From assembly GCF_019392195.1 (NCBI RefSeq), contig NZ_JAHXKI010000002.1:2108001-2172000 (forward strand): a DNA stretch of 64,000 nucleotides, written 5' to 3'. Of the stretch, positions 41,932 through 51,178 are shown one piece after another; within the stretch, counting starts at the first letter, position 1; each line of letters starts with the position of its first letter. Source of the DNA: Marinobacter sp. F4206. GTDB lineage: Bacteria > Pseudomonadota > Gammaproteobacteria > Pseudomonadales > Oleiphilaceae. Under the pieces are notes generated by a model. It did no database searches and had not been told where the DNA came from. It saw only the letters and a list, made by a program, of their open reading frames with translations. Both the position numbers and the translations under genes were made by a program.

Positions 41932-44817
41932 TCATGCCGGCATAATCGAACACAGGGTGGCCTTGGTCTCTTGCATCTGCGTGACCGAGTCATACCCGTA
42001 TGTTTGAACTACGTTGGTGGATTCGCCCAAGACAATGGGGTCGGCTCCTTCGGGATACTTGTCCCTCAGGCTCTTACCCTCCAGCTCTCCGCCGAAGTGG
42101 AAGGGCATGAAGGCTACGCCCTCGCCAACACGTTCAGTTACCATCGCCTTGACTTTGATGCGCCCGCCTTCCGGGCCGGAAACCCAAACGTCATTGCCGT
42201 CACGGATGTTCAGGTTATTCGCATCGCGCGGATTCACCTCGATGAACATCTCCTGCTGCAGTTCCGCCAGCCAGGGGTTGGAGCGCGTCTCGTCACCACC
42301 ACCTTCGTACTCGACCAGGCGGCCGGAGGTGAGAATGATGGGGAAGTCCTTGCTGAAGTCCTTCTGTTGAATGGATTCGTACAACGTCGGAACCCGCCAG
42401 AAGGTCTTGTCGGCGTAGGTCGGGTAATCCTCGACCAGGTCACGACGGGTCGTGTACAGCGGCTCGCGGTGAATCGGCACAGGGTCCGGGAAGTTCCAGA
42501 CCACGGCGCGCGCCTTGGCATTACCAAAGGGGGCGCACTCGTGCTTGATGGCAACGCGCTGGATGCCGCCGGACAGATCGGTTTTCCAATTGGTCTCGGG
42601 ACCGGCAACGGCCTCGATGCTGGCGCGCTCTTCCTCCGTGAGGTCGCCATCCCAGCCAAGATCCATCAGCATCTGCATGGTGAACTCCGGATAGCCATCC
42701 TTGATGTCGGAGTTTTTCGAGTAGACGCCCTCGGCAAGCAGATTATCGCCGTCGCGTTCCACGCCGAAACGGGCGCGGAAGGTAAGGCCGCCCTCGGAGA
42801 CCGGCATCGACATGTCGTACAGGTTCGGTGTGCCCGGGTGGTTCATCTCAGCCGTTCCCCAGGATGGCCAGGGTAGACCGTAGACATCACCATCGCAGGG
42901 TCCGCCATTTGCACGCAGGGTGGTCTTGTCGAAGTGGTGCTGGTACTTCATGTGCTTTTTGAGACGCTCGGGGGACTGACCGGTATAGCCGATGGTCCAC
43001 ATGCCACGATTGAACTCGCGAGTAATGTCCTCAATCGAGGGTTCGTCGCCGTCAATCGCAATGTTGCGGAACATGCGATCGGTGAAACCGAACTTGTCCG
43101 CAAACAGCTTCATGATTTCGTGGTCGACCTTGGAGTCAAACAGCGGCTCGACGACCTTTTCCCGCCACTGGAGCGAACGATTCGACGCAGTGACTGAACC
43201 GTAGGTCTCAAACTGGGTGGTGGTCGGCAGCAGGTAAGCGCCGTCTTTGCGATCGTGCAGCACTGCTGACACGGTGGGGAAGGGATCCACTACGACCAGC
43301 AGGTCCAGCTTTTCCATGGCTTCCTTCATCTCGAGCATCCGGGTCTGCGAGTTGGGGGCATGGCCCCACAGAACCATGGCTCGGGTGTTGTCAGGCTGCT
43401 CCAGGTTTTCCTTGGCTTCCAGAACACCATCAATCCAACGAGACACGGGAATGCCCTTCTCGTTCATCATGGCTTTGGACTTGCCGTTCTTGTCCCACAC
43501 GGCAAACCGACCTTTCAGCCAGTCCAGGTCCTCCTCCCAGACCCGCGCCCAATGAGCCCAGGAACCCGCAGCCAGGCCGTAGTAGCCGGGCAGGGTGTCG
43601 GCCAGAACCCCCAGATCGGTGGCGCCCTGAACATTATCGTGACCACGGAAGATGTTGGTGCCTCCGCCCGCGACGCCCATGTTACCCAGCGCCAGTTGCA
43701 GAATGCAGTAGGCTCGGGTGTTGTTGTTGCCGTTGGTGTGCTGAGTCCCACCCATGCACCAGATGACTGTGCCCGGGCGGTTGTTGGCCAGGGTGCGGGC
43801 GACGCGCTCGAGCTGGGCCGCCGGGGCGCCGGTGACCCGCTCGACTTCTTCCGGGTTCCAGCGCTTCACCTCGTTACGGATTTCGTCCATTCCCCACACC
43901 CGGGTGCGGATAAACTCCTTGTCTTCCCAGCCGTTCTCGAAGATGTGCCAGAGGATTCCCCAGACCAATGCCACGTCTGAACCCGGCCGGAAGCGTACGA
44001 ACTCATCGGCATGGGCGGCCGTGCGCGTGAAACGAGGGTCGCACACGATGAGCGGCGCGTTGTTTTCTTCCTTGGCTTTCAGGATGTGCAGCAGTGATAC
44101 CGGGTGCGCTTCTGCCGGGTTGCCCCCGATCAGGAAGATCGCCTGGGATTTGTGGATGTCGTTGTAGGAGTTCGTCATCGCCCCGTAGCCCCAGGTGTTG
44201 GCTACGCCCGCGACCGTGGTTGAGTGACAGATCCGGGCCTGGTGATCGACATTGTTGGTGCCCCAGTAGCCAGCAAATTTACGGAAGAGATATGCCTGTT
44301 CGTTGTTGAACTTGGCGCTGCCTAACCAATAGACCGAGTCAGGGCCGCTCTCTTCACGGATTTGCAGCATCTTGTCGCCGATCTCGTTGATGGCGGTTTC
44401 CCACGAGATCTTCTGCCACTGGCCATCGACCATTTTCATCGGGGTCTTGAGACGACGTTCGCCGTGCGCGTGCTCGCGCACCGAGGCCCCTTTTGCACAG
44501 TGAGCGCCGAGGTTGAAGGGGCTGTCCCACCCCGGTTCCTGGCCGGTCCAAACGCCATTTTTCACTTCGGCCTCGACCGTGCACCCGACCGAGCAATGCG
44601 TACACACCGATTTCTTGTGAACGACTTCCCCGCCTTCCGTCGACGGAGTTTCGGCCCGAACCCGGGTGGACGTCAGTGATAGAGCGGCCAGACCACCCAC
44701 AGTGACACCGGAGGCCGCGAGAAATCCCCGCCGGTCCAGGGTTTTTGCGGCGAGGGATGAAAGTAAAGATCCCGCACGGGAGCCTTTCGCTACCCCGTTG
44801 GTTTTCTTCCTTAACAT
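41932..44817 (-). CDS. Formate dehydrogenase alpha (catalytic) subunit, Tat-exported, cysteine form
   Basis: 961 residues from ATG 44817 (MLRKKTNGVAKGS) with GAGGTAAC before it; a longer frame to 44865 overlaps that site. The Tat signal is DRRGFLAASG. The N-terminal [4Fe-4S] binding block starts CTHCSVGCTVEAEV and ends LGAHCAKGAS. The molybdenum/tungsten ligand is the cysteine in ARICHSTTVAG (near residue 196), followed by the conserved histidine, so this is not a selenocysteine enzyme. It oxidises formate to CO2 in the periplasm. The C-terminal third is the MopB nucleotide-binding domain (LTSGRLVEYEGGG; VNPRDANNL). The tungstate transporter nearby suggests it may use tungsten. Confidence 0.93.
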   Translation of the reverse strand: MLRKKTNGVAKGSRAGSLLSSLAAKTLDRRGFLAASGVTVGGLAALSLTSTRVRAETPSTEGGEVVHKKSVCTHCSVGCTVEAEVKNGVWTGQEPGWDSPFNLGAHCAKGASVREHAHGERRLKTPMKMVDGQWQKISWETAINEIGDKMLQIREESGPDSVYWLGSAKFNNEQAYLFRKFAGYWGTNNVDHQARICHSTTVAGVANTWGYGAMTNSYNDIHKSQAIFLIGGNPAEAHPVSLLHILKAKEENNAPLIVCDPRFTRTAAHADEFVRFRPGSDVALVWGILWHIFENGWEDKEFIRTRVWGMDEIRNEVKRWNPEEVERVTGAPAAQLERVARTLANNRPGTVIWCMGGTQHTNGNNNTRAYCILQLALGNMGVAGGGTNIFRGHDNVQGATDLGVLADTLPGYYGLAAGSWAHWARVWEEDLDWLKGRFAVWDKNGKSKAMMNEKGIPVSRWIDGVLEAKENLEQPDNTRAMVLWGHAPNSQTRMLEMKEAMEKLDLLVVVDPFPTVSAVLHDRKDGAYLLPTTTQFETYGSVTASNRSLQWREKVVEPLFDSKVDHEIMKLFADKFGFTDRMFRNIAIDGDEPSIEDITREFNRGMWTIGYTGQSPERLKKHMKYQHHFDKTTLRANGGPCDGDVYGLPWPSWGTAEMNHPGTPNLYDMSMPVSEGGLTFRARFGVERDGDNLLAEGVYSKNSDIKDGYPEFTMQMLMDLGWDGDLTEEERASIEAVAGPETNWKTDLSGGIQRVAIKHECAPFGNAKARAVVWNFPDPVPIHREPLYTTRRDLVEDYPTYADKTFWRVPTLYESIQQKDFSKDFPIILTSGRLVEYEGGGDETRSNPWLAELQQEMFIEVNPRDANNLNIRDGNDVWVSGPEGGRIKVKAMVTERVGEGVAFMPFHFGGELEGKSLRDKYPEGADPIVLGESTNVVQTYGYDSVTQMQETKATLCSIMPA

Positions 44818-44903
44818 GTCAGTTACCTCTGTTTTTTGTTCTCGTTTTTCCGGAGGTGTGATCATCCAGGAGCATCACGCAATCCTGAATGACGCACGCT
44901 TCC

Positions 44904-45092
44904 TCAAAAGCGAGCCGATTCGAAGTATTTCCTTGTGTGCTCAGTGTCACGCAGACCGCGGCTTTTCGGGACTTCGTTAGCGACTTCGGCTACGGCGTTC
45001 GGTGCAACTGCCATGGCAACGGCAGCTGGTGCTGCGGTTGCTGCCAACTGCAAGAAACGGCGACGGCTGTGTTCATGCTTGGGGTTGTCCAT
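44904..45092 (-). CDS. Formate dehydrogenase region Tat-target protein (FdhX type)
   Basis: 62 residues with a Tat motif, HSRRRFLQLAATAAP, and a short mature part ending LRDTEHTRKYFESARF. GGAGGT precedes ATG 45092. It matches the short family found just before catalytic subunits of FDH-3-like enzymes. The role is unknown; a Tat escort or an assembly factor is possible. Confidence 0.85.
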   Translation of the reverse strand: MDNPKHEHSRRRFLQLAATAAPAAVAMAVAPNAVAEVANEVPKSRGLRDTEHTRKYFESARF

Positions 45093-45133
45093 TGGACACC
45101 TCCACCTGAGTTATGGGATCGGGCAGATCCCGG

Positions 45134-45745
45134 TTACTGAATTGCAAAAGCATCAGCTTCCACGGTCATAAAGGCCCGACCGAGCGAGCCCACAGGAGCG
45201 AAGAAGACTGCGCTTTGCGCTTCTTCCAAATCGGTAAAAAACAACGCCGCCCACTTTGCCAGGTGGGCGTCAAAAAAGGCTTTTTGTGAAGACAAACCGC
45301 TGTCGCACGGGAACTCGCCCGTGATGATGCCGGCCATGATTTCGCACAGTGTGCTGATGTGGTCTTCGGGCTCTTTAACGTCATCGCGGGATTTGATGCC
45401 CCTGACCATCAGATCGCTGCGCAAGTCTGCAAGGGGTTTTTCGTTCAGAAAACCGGTGAGGTAGTAACTGGCATAAGGCAGTAGTTCACCACGGCCGACG
45501 CCCACGAAAAGGTTGTTGAACTCTCGTTCGGCGTCATGAGGATTGGTGCGTTCGGCAAGAGCAGCGAGGTTCTTTGAAGCAGCCCCCAGTGGTGTGTCAT
45601 CCCCCTTCAGCAATGCCAATCCGGCAAGTAGCTCTCTGGAGGGTGGCTCTCCCAGCAAGGCACCCAGCAACTGATACATTTGGGCTCGGGCACGATCTTC
45701 GTCGTTGATCGAGCGGGGGCACTGAACTTCTACAGCGTTGGCCAA
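45134..45745 (-). CDS. TorD/DmsD-family chaperone for formate dehydrogenase
   Basis: 203 residues from a TTG start at 45745 (TTG GCC AAC), with GAGAGAG upstream and no ATG near. All-helical, with MYQLLGALLGEPPSRELLAGL at the start, EFNNLFVGVGRGELLPYASYYLTGFL (the family NLFxGxGRGEL..YxSxYLTG block, quoted in part) and LCEIMAGIITGEF. TorD-like chaperones bind the Tat signal and help insert the cofactor into the catalytic subunit before export. It is between DUF3306 and fdhX in the operon. Confidence 0.87.
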   Translation of the reverse strand: MANAVEVQCPRSINDEDRARAQMYQLLGALLGEPPSRELLAGLALLKGDDTPLGAASKNLAALAERTNPHDAEREFNNLFVGVGRGELLPYASYYLTGFLNEKPLADLRSDLMVRGIKSRDDVKEPEDHISTLCEIMAGIITGEFPCDSGLSSQKAFFDAHLAKWAALFFTDLEEAQSAVFFAPVGSLGRAFMTVEADAFAIQ

Positions 45746-45829
45746 GTTTTCTCTCTCTTGTTGTTGTTTAAATTTTCATCACTGTTTTATAGACCCGATT
45801 CAGCTCGGGAGCAACTCCGGCTCTTGGCG

Positions 45830-46444
45830 CTAATGGTCAAAGCGCATCCTGGGACGATAGCGAGGTGTCGTTTCCAACTCTGGCTCGGGAGCCAGAGGTT
45901 CAGAATGCCGGGCATCGATGAGGGGCTCCGCAGGGATGTCGGATTCTGAATGCCGGGCGATCTCTTCGGTGTCCTCTGCAAATGAAATCGGTTCTGGACC
46001 ATCGGCCAGTTCCCGAACCGGATTCTCGGCTTGCTCGTCCTTCCTTGCACTTTTATCGATTAACCCCTGTCCAACCTTGTACAGGGTTTGCACGACGTTG
46101 CCTGCAGTAGCGGCGTCGGTGAAATCTTCATCGTAGTCATTGAGCCCGTCCAGCACCGCCAGAACGGGGTTGGATTTCCAGAGCGCGCGCAGCGCCTTAC
46201 GTCGGAGGAATTCGGGAATTTCTTTTCCCATGAATCCGGTAATGTCGGTGCCCAGCACAATGGTGTCCGGGGCGGGCAGGCTGTACTTCTCGAGGATCTC
46301 ATGCTCGGGCAAGGTCTCGTTGATGGCGAGTTCTTGCGCTTCACGCGATGGTTCGGGTTCGGTTGGCGAGGGCGGGGCGACCTCCGCCTCTTTGCGAGCT
46401 TCGGCTTTTTGACGCGACCAGCGCTGCAGGCGTGATTCGGCCAT
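45830..46444 (-). CDS. DUF3306 protein
   Basis: 204 residues. The N-terminus MAESRLQRWSRQKAEARKE and the core LPEHEILEKYSLPAPDTIVLGTD, GFMGKEIPEFLRRKALRALWKSNPVLAVLDGLNDYDEDF (quoted as parts IPEFLRRKALRALWKSNP and DGLNDYDEDFT) are the DUF3306 signature. The tail is acidic and variable. Members always sit with DUF3305 in formate dehydrogenase or related molybdoenzyme operons. The function is unknown. Its start overlaps the DUF3305 stop by one base (TGATG). Confidence 0.85.
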   Translation of the reverse strand: MAESRLQRWSRQKAEARKEAEVAPPSPTEPEPSREAQELAINETLPEHEILEKYSLPAPDTIVLGTDITGFMGKEIPEFLRRKALRALWKSNPVLAVLDGLNDYDEDFTDAATAGNVVQTLYKVGQGLIDKSARKDEQAENPVRELADGPEPISFAEDTEEIARHSESDIPAEPLIDARHSEPLAPEPELETTPRYRPRMRFDH

Positions 46445-47022
46445 CAGTGCACCCTCGGTTTTTTGAGGTTGGAGGGAGCACGGTAGACGTCGCTTTGCTG
46501 GCGGATACGTGGATCGCCTTTACCTTCCTCGACAACGTCAACACGGACCTCATCGCGGCGGCGTTTCTTGAACGGCTCCTCGATGTAATGCATGTCGATA
46601 AACTCTTTGATCCAGGCCGCAAGGGACTCGGGAATCGGAACGGCTTCGACAATGCTCTCACCACTGTCCAGGGCATCCAACGCCTCATGGGCACTGGCGG
46701 TGATCGTGCTGACCATCCACCCGGAGGGAGAACGACGGGTCTGGTCTTTATCCATGATGATCCAGACGGAGGGAACGGTCATGTTCAGGGACACAAGGTA
46801 ACCTTCCACATCGGCGCGAAACAGTTCCATGGTTACGGTGCCTGCGTGAAAATCGACCACCTCGCCCTCGCGAACCAGCTCTTTCCAGAACGCCTCAGGT
46901 GCGCCCGGTATAACGGCGACGGGCTTCCAGATATCGCGCGCCCACCGGGTTACGCCGGGGGAACGGCGAACGACGGCACCCACTTGTATCTCGCGTTTCC
47001 AATGCTCTGTGCGACTGCTCAT
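46444..47022 (-). CDS. DUF3305 protein
   Basis: 192 residues. SRTEHWKREIQVGAVVRRSPGVTRWARDIWKPVAVIPGAP (quoted as parts VVRRSPGVTRWARDIWKP and VAVIPGAP) and SVWIIMDKD are family hallmarks. It is first in the fdh operon and partner of DUF3306. A role in enzyme maturation is inferred only from genome context. It is divergent from the polyferredoxin operon with 137 bases between starts. Confidence 0.85.
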   Translation of the reverse strand: MSSRTEHWKREIQVGAVVRRSPGVTRWARDIWKPVAVIPGAPEAFWKELVREGEVVDFHAGTVTMELFRADVEGYLVSLNMTVPSVWIIMDKDQTRRSPSGWMVSTITASAHEALDALDSGESIVEAVPIPESLAAWIKEFIDMHYIEEPFKKRRRDEVRVDVVEEGKGDPRIRQQSDVYRAPSNLKKPRVH

Positions 47023-47159
47023 GACTACATCTCTTTTTTTAAAAAGCTAGCAGAGCCGAAACAATTATCCAGTTGTCCAAAAAGAAAAGGCTGTGCCATG
47101 CTCTAGTGGAGGCATGCACACGTATACGTATAACAACAACGAAAAGAGTCAATTTCCTG
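47023..47159. promoter_or_regulatory. Divergent promoter of the two formate dehydrogenase operons
   Basis: This AT-rich stretch holds the 10-base palindrome ACGTATACGT (47120-47129), continuing as ATAACAACAACG. It is a candidate site for a regulator of both operons. The GTATAAC part is faintly like a ModE half-site, but the match is too weak to name. Confidence 0.4.
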
Positions 47160-49139
47160 ATGACGGCATCCAAGACTTTACTGTTATGCACTTGCGATAA
47201 ATCACAGTCTCTTGATCAAAAGGCCCTGCAAACGGCAGCGGCCGCTGAGCAGGTGATCGTGGTGGATCAACTGTGCGGCACCGATATGAAAACGGCCGCA
47301 GAGTATTTAAGTGGCAACAGTGACGTGCTCATCGCCTGTGGCCAACAGGCCGCGCTATTCGAGCGTCTGAGCGAGGACATAGAAGCTGAAACCCAGCATT
47401 CCGCTCCGCTGGGCACCATCGATATTCGGGACCGCGCGGGCTGGAGCGCACCAGACGCGAGTCCGAAGCGCCTACACGCCAAACAGGCAGCCTTGATCGC
47501 TGCCTCGCAATTACCGGCCCCCATGGCGCCGGTGAAAACCATTCAGTCCAGCGGGGTGTGTTGCATTGTCGGTCCTACCGAGCAGGCCATCAGGATGGCT
47601 GAACTGGTTCAGGACGAGCTGGGGGTGACGTGTGTTGTCAATGATTCGGGGCCGATCCAGCTACCCTCCGCTGGCTACGACGTGGCGAGAGGGCAATTGA
47701 CGGCCGCCCAGGGCGCGTTGGGCAACTTCCAGCTGGAATTTGCCCAGCTGCAGACACTGAATCCCGCGGGTCGTGGCGCCCTGGGTTTTGGCGAGATCAA
47801 AGCCACTGCCCGCAGTGAGTGCGACGTTTTTATTGATCTGCGCGGTGTGGGCCCCGCGTTTCCCAGTCATCAAAAGCGCAATGGCTACTTCTGGGCCGAC
47901 CCGGCGAAAACCGGAGAGCTGGAACGGATCGCCTTGACCGCCAGGGATCGGGTCGGTGAGTTTGAGAAAACCGTGTTTTTCAGATTGGAGGAATCGCTGT
48001 GTGCCCATTCCCGGGCAAACAAGACCGGTTGCACCCGGTGTCTCGACGTCTGCCCGACTGAGGCCATTTTTTCAGCGGGCGATCACATACAGATTGACTC
48101 GGATATTTGCGCCGGCTGTGGATCCTGTGCGGCGGTCTGTCCGACGTCGGCCGTGACCATGAACGAAACACCGTTCGAGGCGGTGACGCAGGCGGTGGAA
48201 ACCATGGCCAGGGTCTACCGGGAGCATACCAACGAATCCCCGCGTCTGGTTTTCCACACGTTGGGCGCGGGTGCCGATGCCATTGCCTATCTGGCTCGAT
48301 ATGACGATGGGCTGGCGGATGATCTCATCCCGCTGGGGCTGGAGCATGTGGATCGCATCGGCCATGCCGAGATCATGGCAGCATTCGGCGCAGGCTACGC
48401 AGAAGTCCTGATCCTGGCGGACAACGAGATCGACCGCCGGGCGGTCACGGCGGAAGTTGAACTGGCCCAGGCCATGCTCAAAGGCACCCATAACTCACCC
48501 AGCCGGGTCCGGGTGATCGAAGCCAAAGAACTCTGTGCCGCCGGTGACAACGACGGGCGAGTGAGTGAGCCGGTTTTGCTGGTTGGCGGGCGGCGTGACA
48601 TCACCCGGGTCACCGTTGCCGCGATGGCGGACAAGATCGAAGCGCCGATCCCTCTGCCCGCGGGCGCACCCTACGGGGCGATCGAGATTGATTCCGACAA
48701 GTGCACGCTTTGCCTGGCCTGCGTGTCCCTCTGTCCCACCGGCGCCCTCGGCGACCATCCGGATCGTCCGGAGGTCCAGTTTACGGAGAATGCCTGCGTG
48801 CAATGTGGGGTCTGTGACAGCACCTGCCCGGAGACAGCCATTGCTCTGAAGCCTCAACTGGATGTGTCCAAGGATGCCCTGAGTGCCCGGGCACTGCACG
48901 GCGAGGAACCGTTCGAATGCATCAGTTGTGGGGCTCCGTTTGGCGTCGCCAGCACCATTAACCGGATCGTTGAAAAACTGGAAAACCAGCATTGGATGTA
49001 TACCAACGCTGACAACGTCCAGCTCATCAAGATGTGTGATGACTGTCGGGTGAAATCCCAGTTCCATGGGCAGAACTCACCGATGGCAGGGGGCGAACGT
49101 CCTCGAGTTCGCACCAGTGACGACTACCTGGACAGCTAA
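47160..49139 (+). CDS. Polyferredoxin-like iron-sulfur protein of the fdh locus
   Basis: 659 residues from ATG 47160 ([12 protein letters not shown]); longer frames lack a ribosome site. Residues 1-270 form a domain with scattered cysteines (CTC at 10-12, CGTD, CGQ) and no recognised family. Four ferredoxin motifs follow: [10 protein letters not shown] (~281-300), [12 protein letters not shown] (~317), [12 protein letters not shown] (~514) and [12 protein letters not shown] (~547). The C-terminus has CISCG (~587) and CDDC (~626), a possible zinc ribbon. Between the ferredoxin pairs (340-500) is a region like the MvhD/HdrA-associated type ([23 protein letters not shown], quoted in part). It is likely a cytoplasmic electron carrier or maturation factor for formate dehydrogenase. 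Confidence 0.78.
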   Translation: MTASKTLLLCTCDKSQSLDQKALQTAAAAEQVIVVDQLCGTDMKTAAEYLSGNSDVLIACGQQAALFERLSEDIEAETQHSAPLGTIDIRDRAGWSAPDASPKRLHAKQAALIAASQLPAPMAPVKTIQSSGVCCIVGPTEQAIRMAELVQDELGVTCVVNDSGPIQLPSAGYDVARGQLTAAQGALGNFQLEFAQLQTLNPAGRGALGFGEIKATARSECDVFIDLRGVGPAFPSHQKRNGYFWADPAKTGELERIALTARDRVGEFEKTVFFRLEESLCAHSRANKTGCTRCLDVCPTEAIFSAGDHIQIDSDICAGCGSCAAVCPTSAVTMNETPFEAVTQAVETMARVYREHTNESPRLVFHTLGAGADAIAYLARYDDGLADDLIPLGLEHVDRIGHAEIMAAFGAGYAEVLILADNEIDRRAVTAEVELAQAMLKGTHNSPSRVRVIEAKELCAAGDNDGRVSEPVLLVGGRRDITRVTVAAMADKIEAPIPLPAGAPYGAIEIDSDKCTLCLACVSLCPTGALGDHPDRPEVQFTENACVQCGVCDSTCPETAIALKPQLDVSKDALSARALHGEEPFECISCGAPFGVASTINRIVEKLENQHWMYTNADNVQLIKMCDDCRVKSQFHGQNSPMAGGERPRVRTSDDYLDS

Positions 49140-49158
49140 CAACAAAGCAGGACACAAC

Positions 49159-50004
49159 ATGGTTCAATACGTTGACGCGGGACAATCCAACCTGATCGGC
49201 ACTGACGCGCCCCGGCCACAGGACAAAAACCCGAAGGGGATTGATCGCATCATTGCCATCGCCTCGGGGAAGGGGGGCGTGGGCAAGTCCACCGTGTCGT
49301 CCAACCTGGCGGTGGCGCTGGCCTCGAAAGGGCTGAAGGTGGGCCTGTTGGACGCCGACGTCTACGGACCCAGCCAGCCCCGCATGCTGGGTGTATCCGG
49401 TCGCCCGTCCAGTCCGGACGGGCATACCATTCTGCCGCTGCGCAATCATGGCGTGACCCTGATGTCCCTGGGCCTGATGGCCCCGGACGATGAAGCCATT
49501 GTCTGGCGCGGGCCGATGCTGATGGGCGCCCTGCAACAGATGATGAACCAGGTCGATTGGGGCAGGCTGGATGTCTTGCTGGTGGATCTGCCGCCGGGCA
49601 CCGGTGATGTCCAGATGACCCTGAGTCAGAAATTCTTTGTGGCCGGCGCTGTGGTGGTCTCGACACCCCAGGACATTGCTCTGATGGATGCGCGCAAAGG
49701 CATCGACATGTTCAACCGGATGGAGGTGCCGCTCTTCGGCCTGATCGAAAACATGGCCTCGTTTGTCTGTGACGGCTGCGGTAAAGAGCACCACCCGTTT
49801 GGATCCGGCGGCGCCCGGGCCGAGGCACAAAAGCTGGGCGCGCCCTTCCTCGGTGAGATTCCGCTCGACCTGGATATCCGTGTTGGGTCGGATGGCGGCG
49901 TTCCGATTGTGGTGTCGAAGCCGGACAGTCCGCAGGCGCAGGCCTTCCAGCGCATTGCCGATGAGATCGTCACCTCTGATGTCTACGCCCGGGCCATCCA
50001 ATGA
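49159..50004 (+). CDS. Mrp/ApbC-family P-loop ATPase, iron-sulfur carrier
   Basis: 281 residues from ATG 49159 ([11 protein letters not shown]), 19 bases after the polyferredoxin stop. The deviant Walker A is [33 protein letters not shown] is the Walker B/family block; [14 protein letters not shown] carries the CxxC that binds a bridging [4Fe-4S] cluster in the dimer. Such proteins deliver clusters to targets, here plausibly the neighbouring polyferredoxin or FdhAB. This version lacks the N-terminal MIP18-like domain of the longer housekeeping ApbC/Mrp. Confidence 0.88.
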   Translation: MVQYVDAGQSNLIGTDAPRPQDKNPKGIDRIIAIASGKGGVGKSTVSSNLAVALASKGLKVGLLDADVYGPSQPRMLGVSGRPSSPDGHTILPLRNHGVTLMSLGLMAPDDEAIVWRGPMLMGALQQMMNQVDWGRLDVLLVDLPPGTGDVQMTLSQKFFVAGAVVVSTPQDIALMDARKGIDMFNRMEVPLFGLIENMASFVCDGCGKEHHPFGSGGARAEAQKLGAPFLGEIPLDLDIRVGSDGGVPIVVSKPDSPQAQAFQRIADEIVTSDVYARAIQ

Positions 50005-50705
50005 TCGAGTCACCTCAGTTTCCGCCGTTACTGACGGGTGAAATGGTGCCCAAACACACAGATCCCTTTGACAAGGCCGTGAGCCGGGCCATCGCGGGGG
50101 TCGATTCAGGCACGATTTTTTACTCCGAGACGGTCGACAATCTGCGCGCTGCCCTGGTGCTGGCGCCGGAAACGTCCCTGGAAGAGGCGATTCAAGCCGT
50201 TTACGTGGCCCAGATAGGCTTGGCCGAGAGTCTGGGCGCACTGGCCCCGCCGGAAGTGCCTGTGCACTTTCAATGGCCCGATCGCATAAAGGTCAATGGT
50301 GCGGTCTGCGGGTCCGTCCGTTTTGCAGCGGATGTGTCTGATCCGAAGGCGCAGCCAAACTGGCTGATCATCGGGATCGATGTACCCTTTATGCATCTGA
50401 CAGATGAGCCGGGTAAAACCCCGAATCAAACCTGTCTGCATGAGGAGGGCTGTGTCGAGATCACCCCCATGGCGCTGCTGGAAAGCTGGTCCAAACATAC
50501 CCTGCTGTGGCTGACCTACTTCATGGACGGTGGGTTCGAGCGTGTACACAACGAGTGGCGCCCCCGTTGTGACACGCTGGGTAAAAGGATTGACCGGCCG
50601 AAGTCCGGAGTCTTTGTTGGGCTGGATGAGAAGGGCCGGATGTTATTGCGCCAAGACGTCATGACCGAGACAGTGAGCTTGATCGAATTCGCGGAGCACC
50701 TATGA
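50001..50705 (+). CDS. Biotin/lipoate-protein-ligase-like protein of the fdh locus
   Basis: 234 residues overlapping the Mrp stop by 4 bases. The fold of biotin/lipoate ligases is suggested by [43 protein letters not shown] (quoted as parts [17 protein letters not shown] and WLIIGIDV). The [10 protein letters not shown] segment matches the catalytic KxN(D)..KxxG region of BirA-like enzymes, but the second catalytic lysine is replaced: G-A-V-C-G instead of xKxxG. A C-terminal block, RCDTLGKRI, is family specific. Whether it has ligase activity is doubtful. Homologues occur beside formate dehydrogenase genes, so a maturation role is likely. Confidence 0.7.
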   Translation: MIESPQFPPLLTGEMVPKHTDPFDKAVSRAIAGVDSGTIFYSETVDNLRAALVLAPETSLEEAIQAVYVAQIGLAESLGALAPPEVPVHFQWPDRIKVNGAVCGSVRFAADVSDPKAQPNWLIIGIDVPFMHLTDEPGKTPNQTCLHEEGCVEITPMALLESWSKHTLLWLTYFMDGGFERVHNEWRPRCDTLGKRIDRPKSGVFVGLDEKGRMLLRQDVMTETVSLIEFAEHL

Positions 50706-51178
50706 AACTGGCCCGAACCCTGAGACTGGATGTATCTGATGAAAACGTCTACGAGGTGCCTGCCCCCAGTGGCGAATGGGCCATCTCCGGCGGATTTGAA
50801 TTTTCCAATTGGACCGAAGCGGATATGAAAGGCAAGGCCCGTCAGGCCTTCAGTAACGGTTGGTACAGCATAGAATCGGGTGGCCGCGCCAGTTTTGTCG
50901 GTGTTTGCGACATCACCGAAGCCGAACTGGAAACGTTGCGAAAGACCCTGGCGCAAACCTTTGTCGAGCTCTACGGCGCCCCGGATATGGATGCTGCCTA
51001 CCCCGTCGCCTGCGAAGAAATCGACCAGATGCGCAATATGTGTGAGGACTTCGAAGACAACAGCTTGTTGATGGTCAGCCGCACCCTGACCGAATTGGGG
51101 GTTGAGGAAACCTTCCGCTCCCGGGCTCCACAGGATGCCTCGCTGGAAGCCTTTGCCGTGCATGGCAGCGTCGAGTGA
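50702..51178 (+). CDS. DUF6505-type protein of the fdh locus
   Basis: 158 residues in a 4-base overlap with the ligase-like gene. No signal peptide or membrane helix. Recognisable blocks are [31 protein letters not shown] and ARQAFSNGWYSIES. I assign it to DUF6505 by memory of such proteins beside formate dehydrogenases. The function is unknown. Its stop codon abuts the stop of the convergent moeA-like gene with no base between. Confidence 0.65.
   Translation: MKLARTLRLDVSDENVYEVPAPSGEWAISGGFEFSNWTEADMKGKARQAFSNGWYSIESGGRASFVGVCDITEAELETLRKTLAQTFVELYGAPDMDAAYPVACEEIDQMRNMCEDFEDNSLLMVSRTLTELGVEETFRSRAPQDASLEAFAVHGSVE

Noticed and set aside
41932-44817. Selenocysteine-containing formate dehydrogenase
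   Set aside because: The metal-ligand position reads cysteine (ARICHSTTVAG) and there is no in-frame TGA.
46348-47106. Plus-strand open frame of about 252 codons opposite DUF3305/DUF3306
   Set aside because: DUF3305 and DUF3306 are recognisable and coupled on the minus strand; this frame has no ribosome site.
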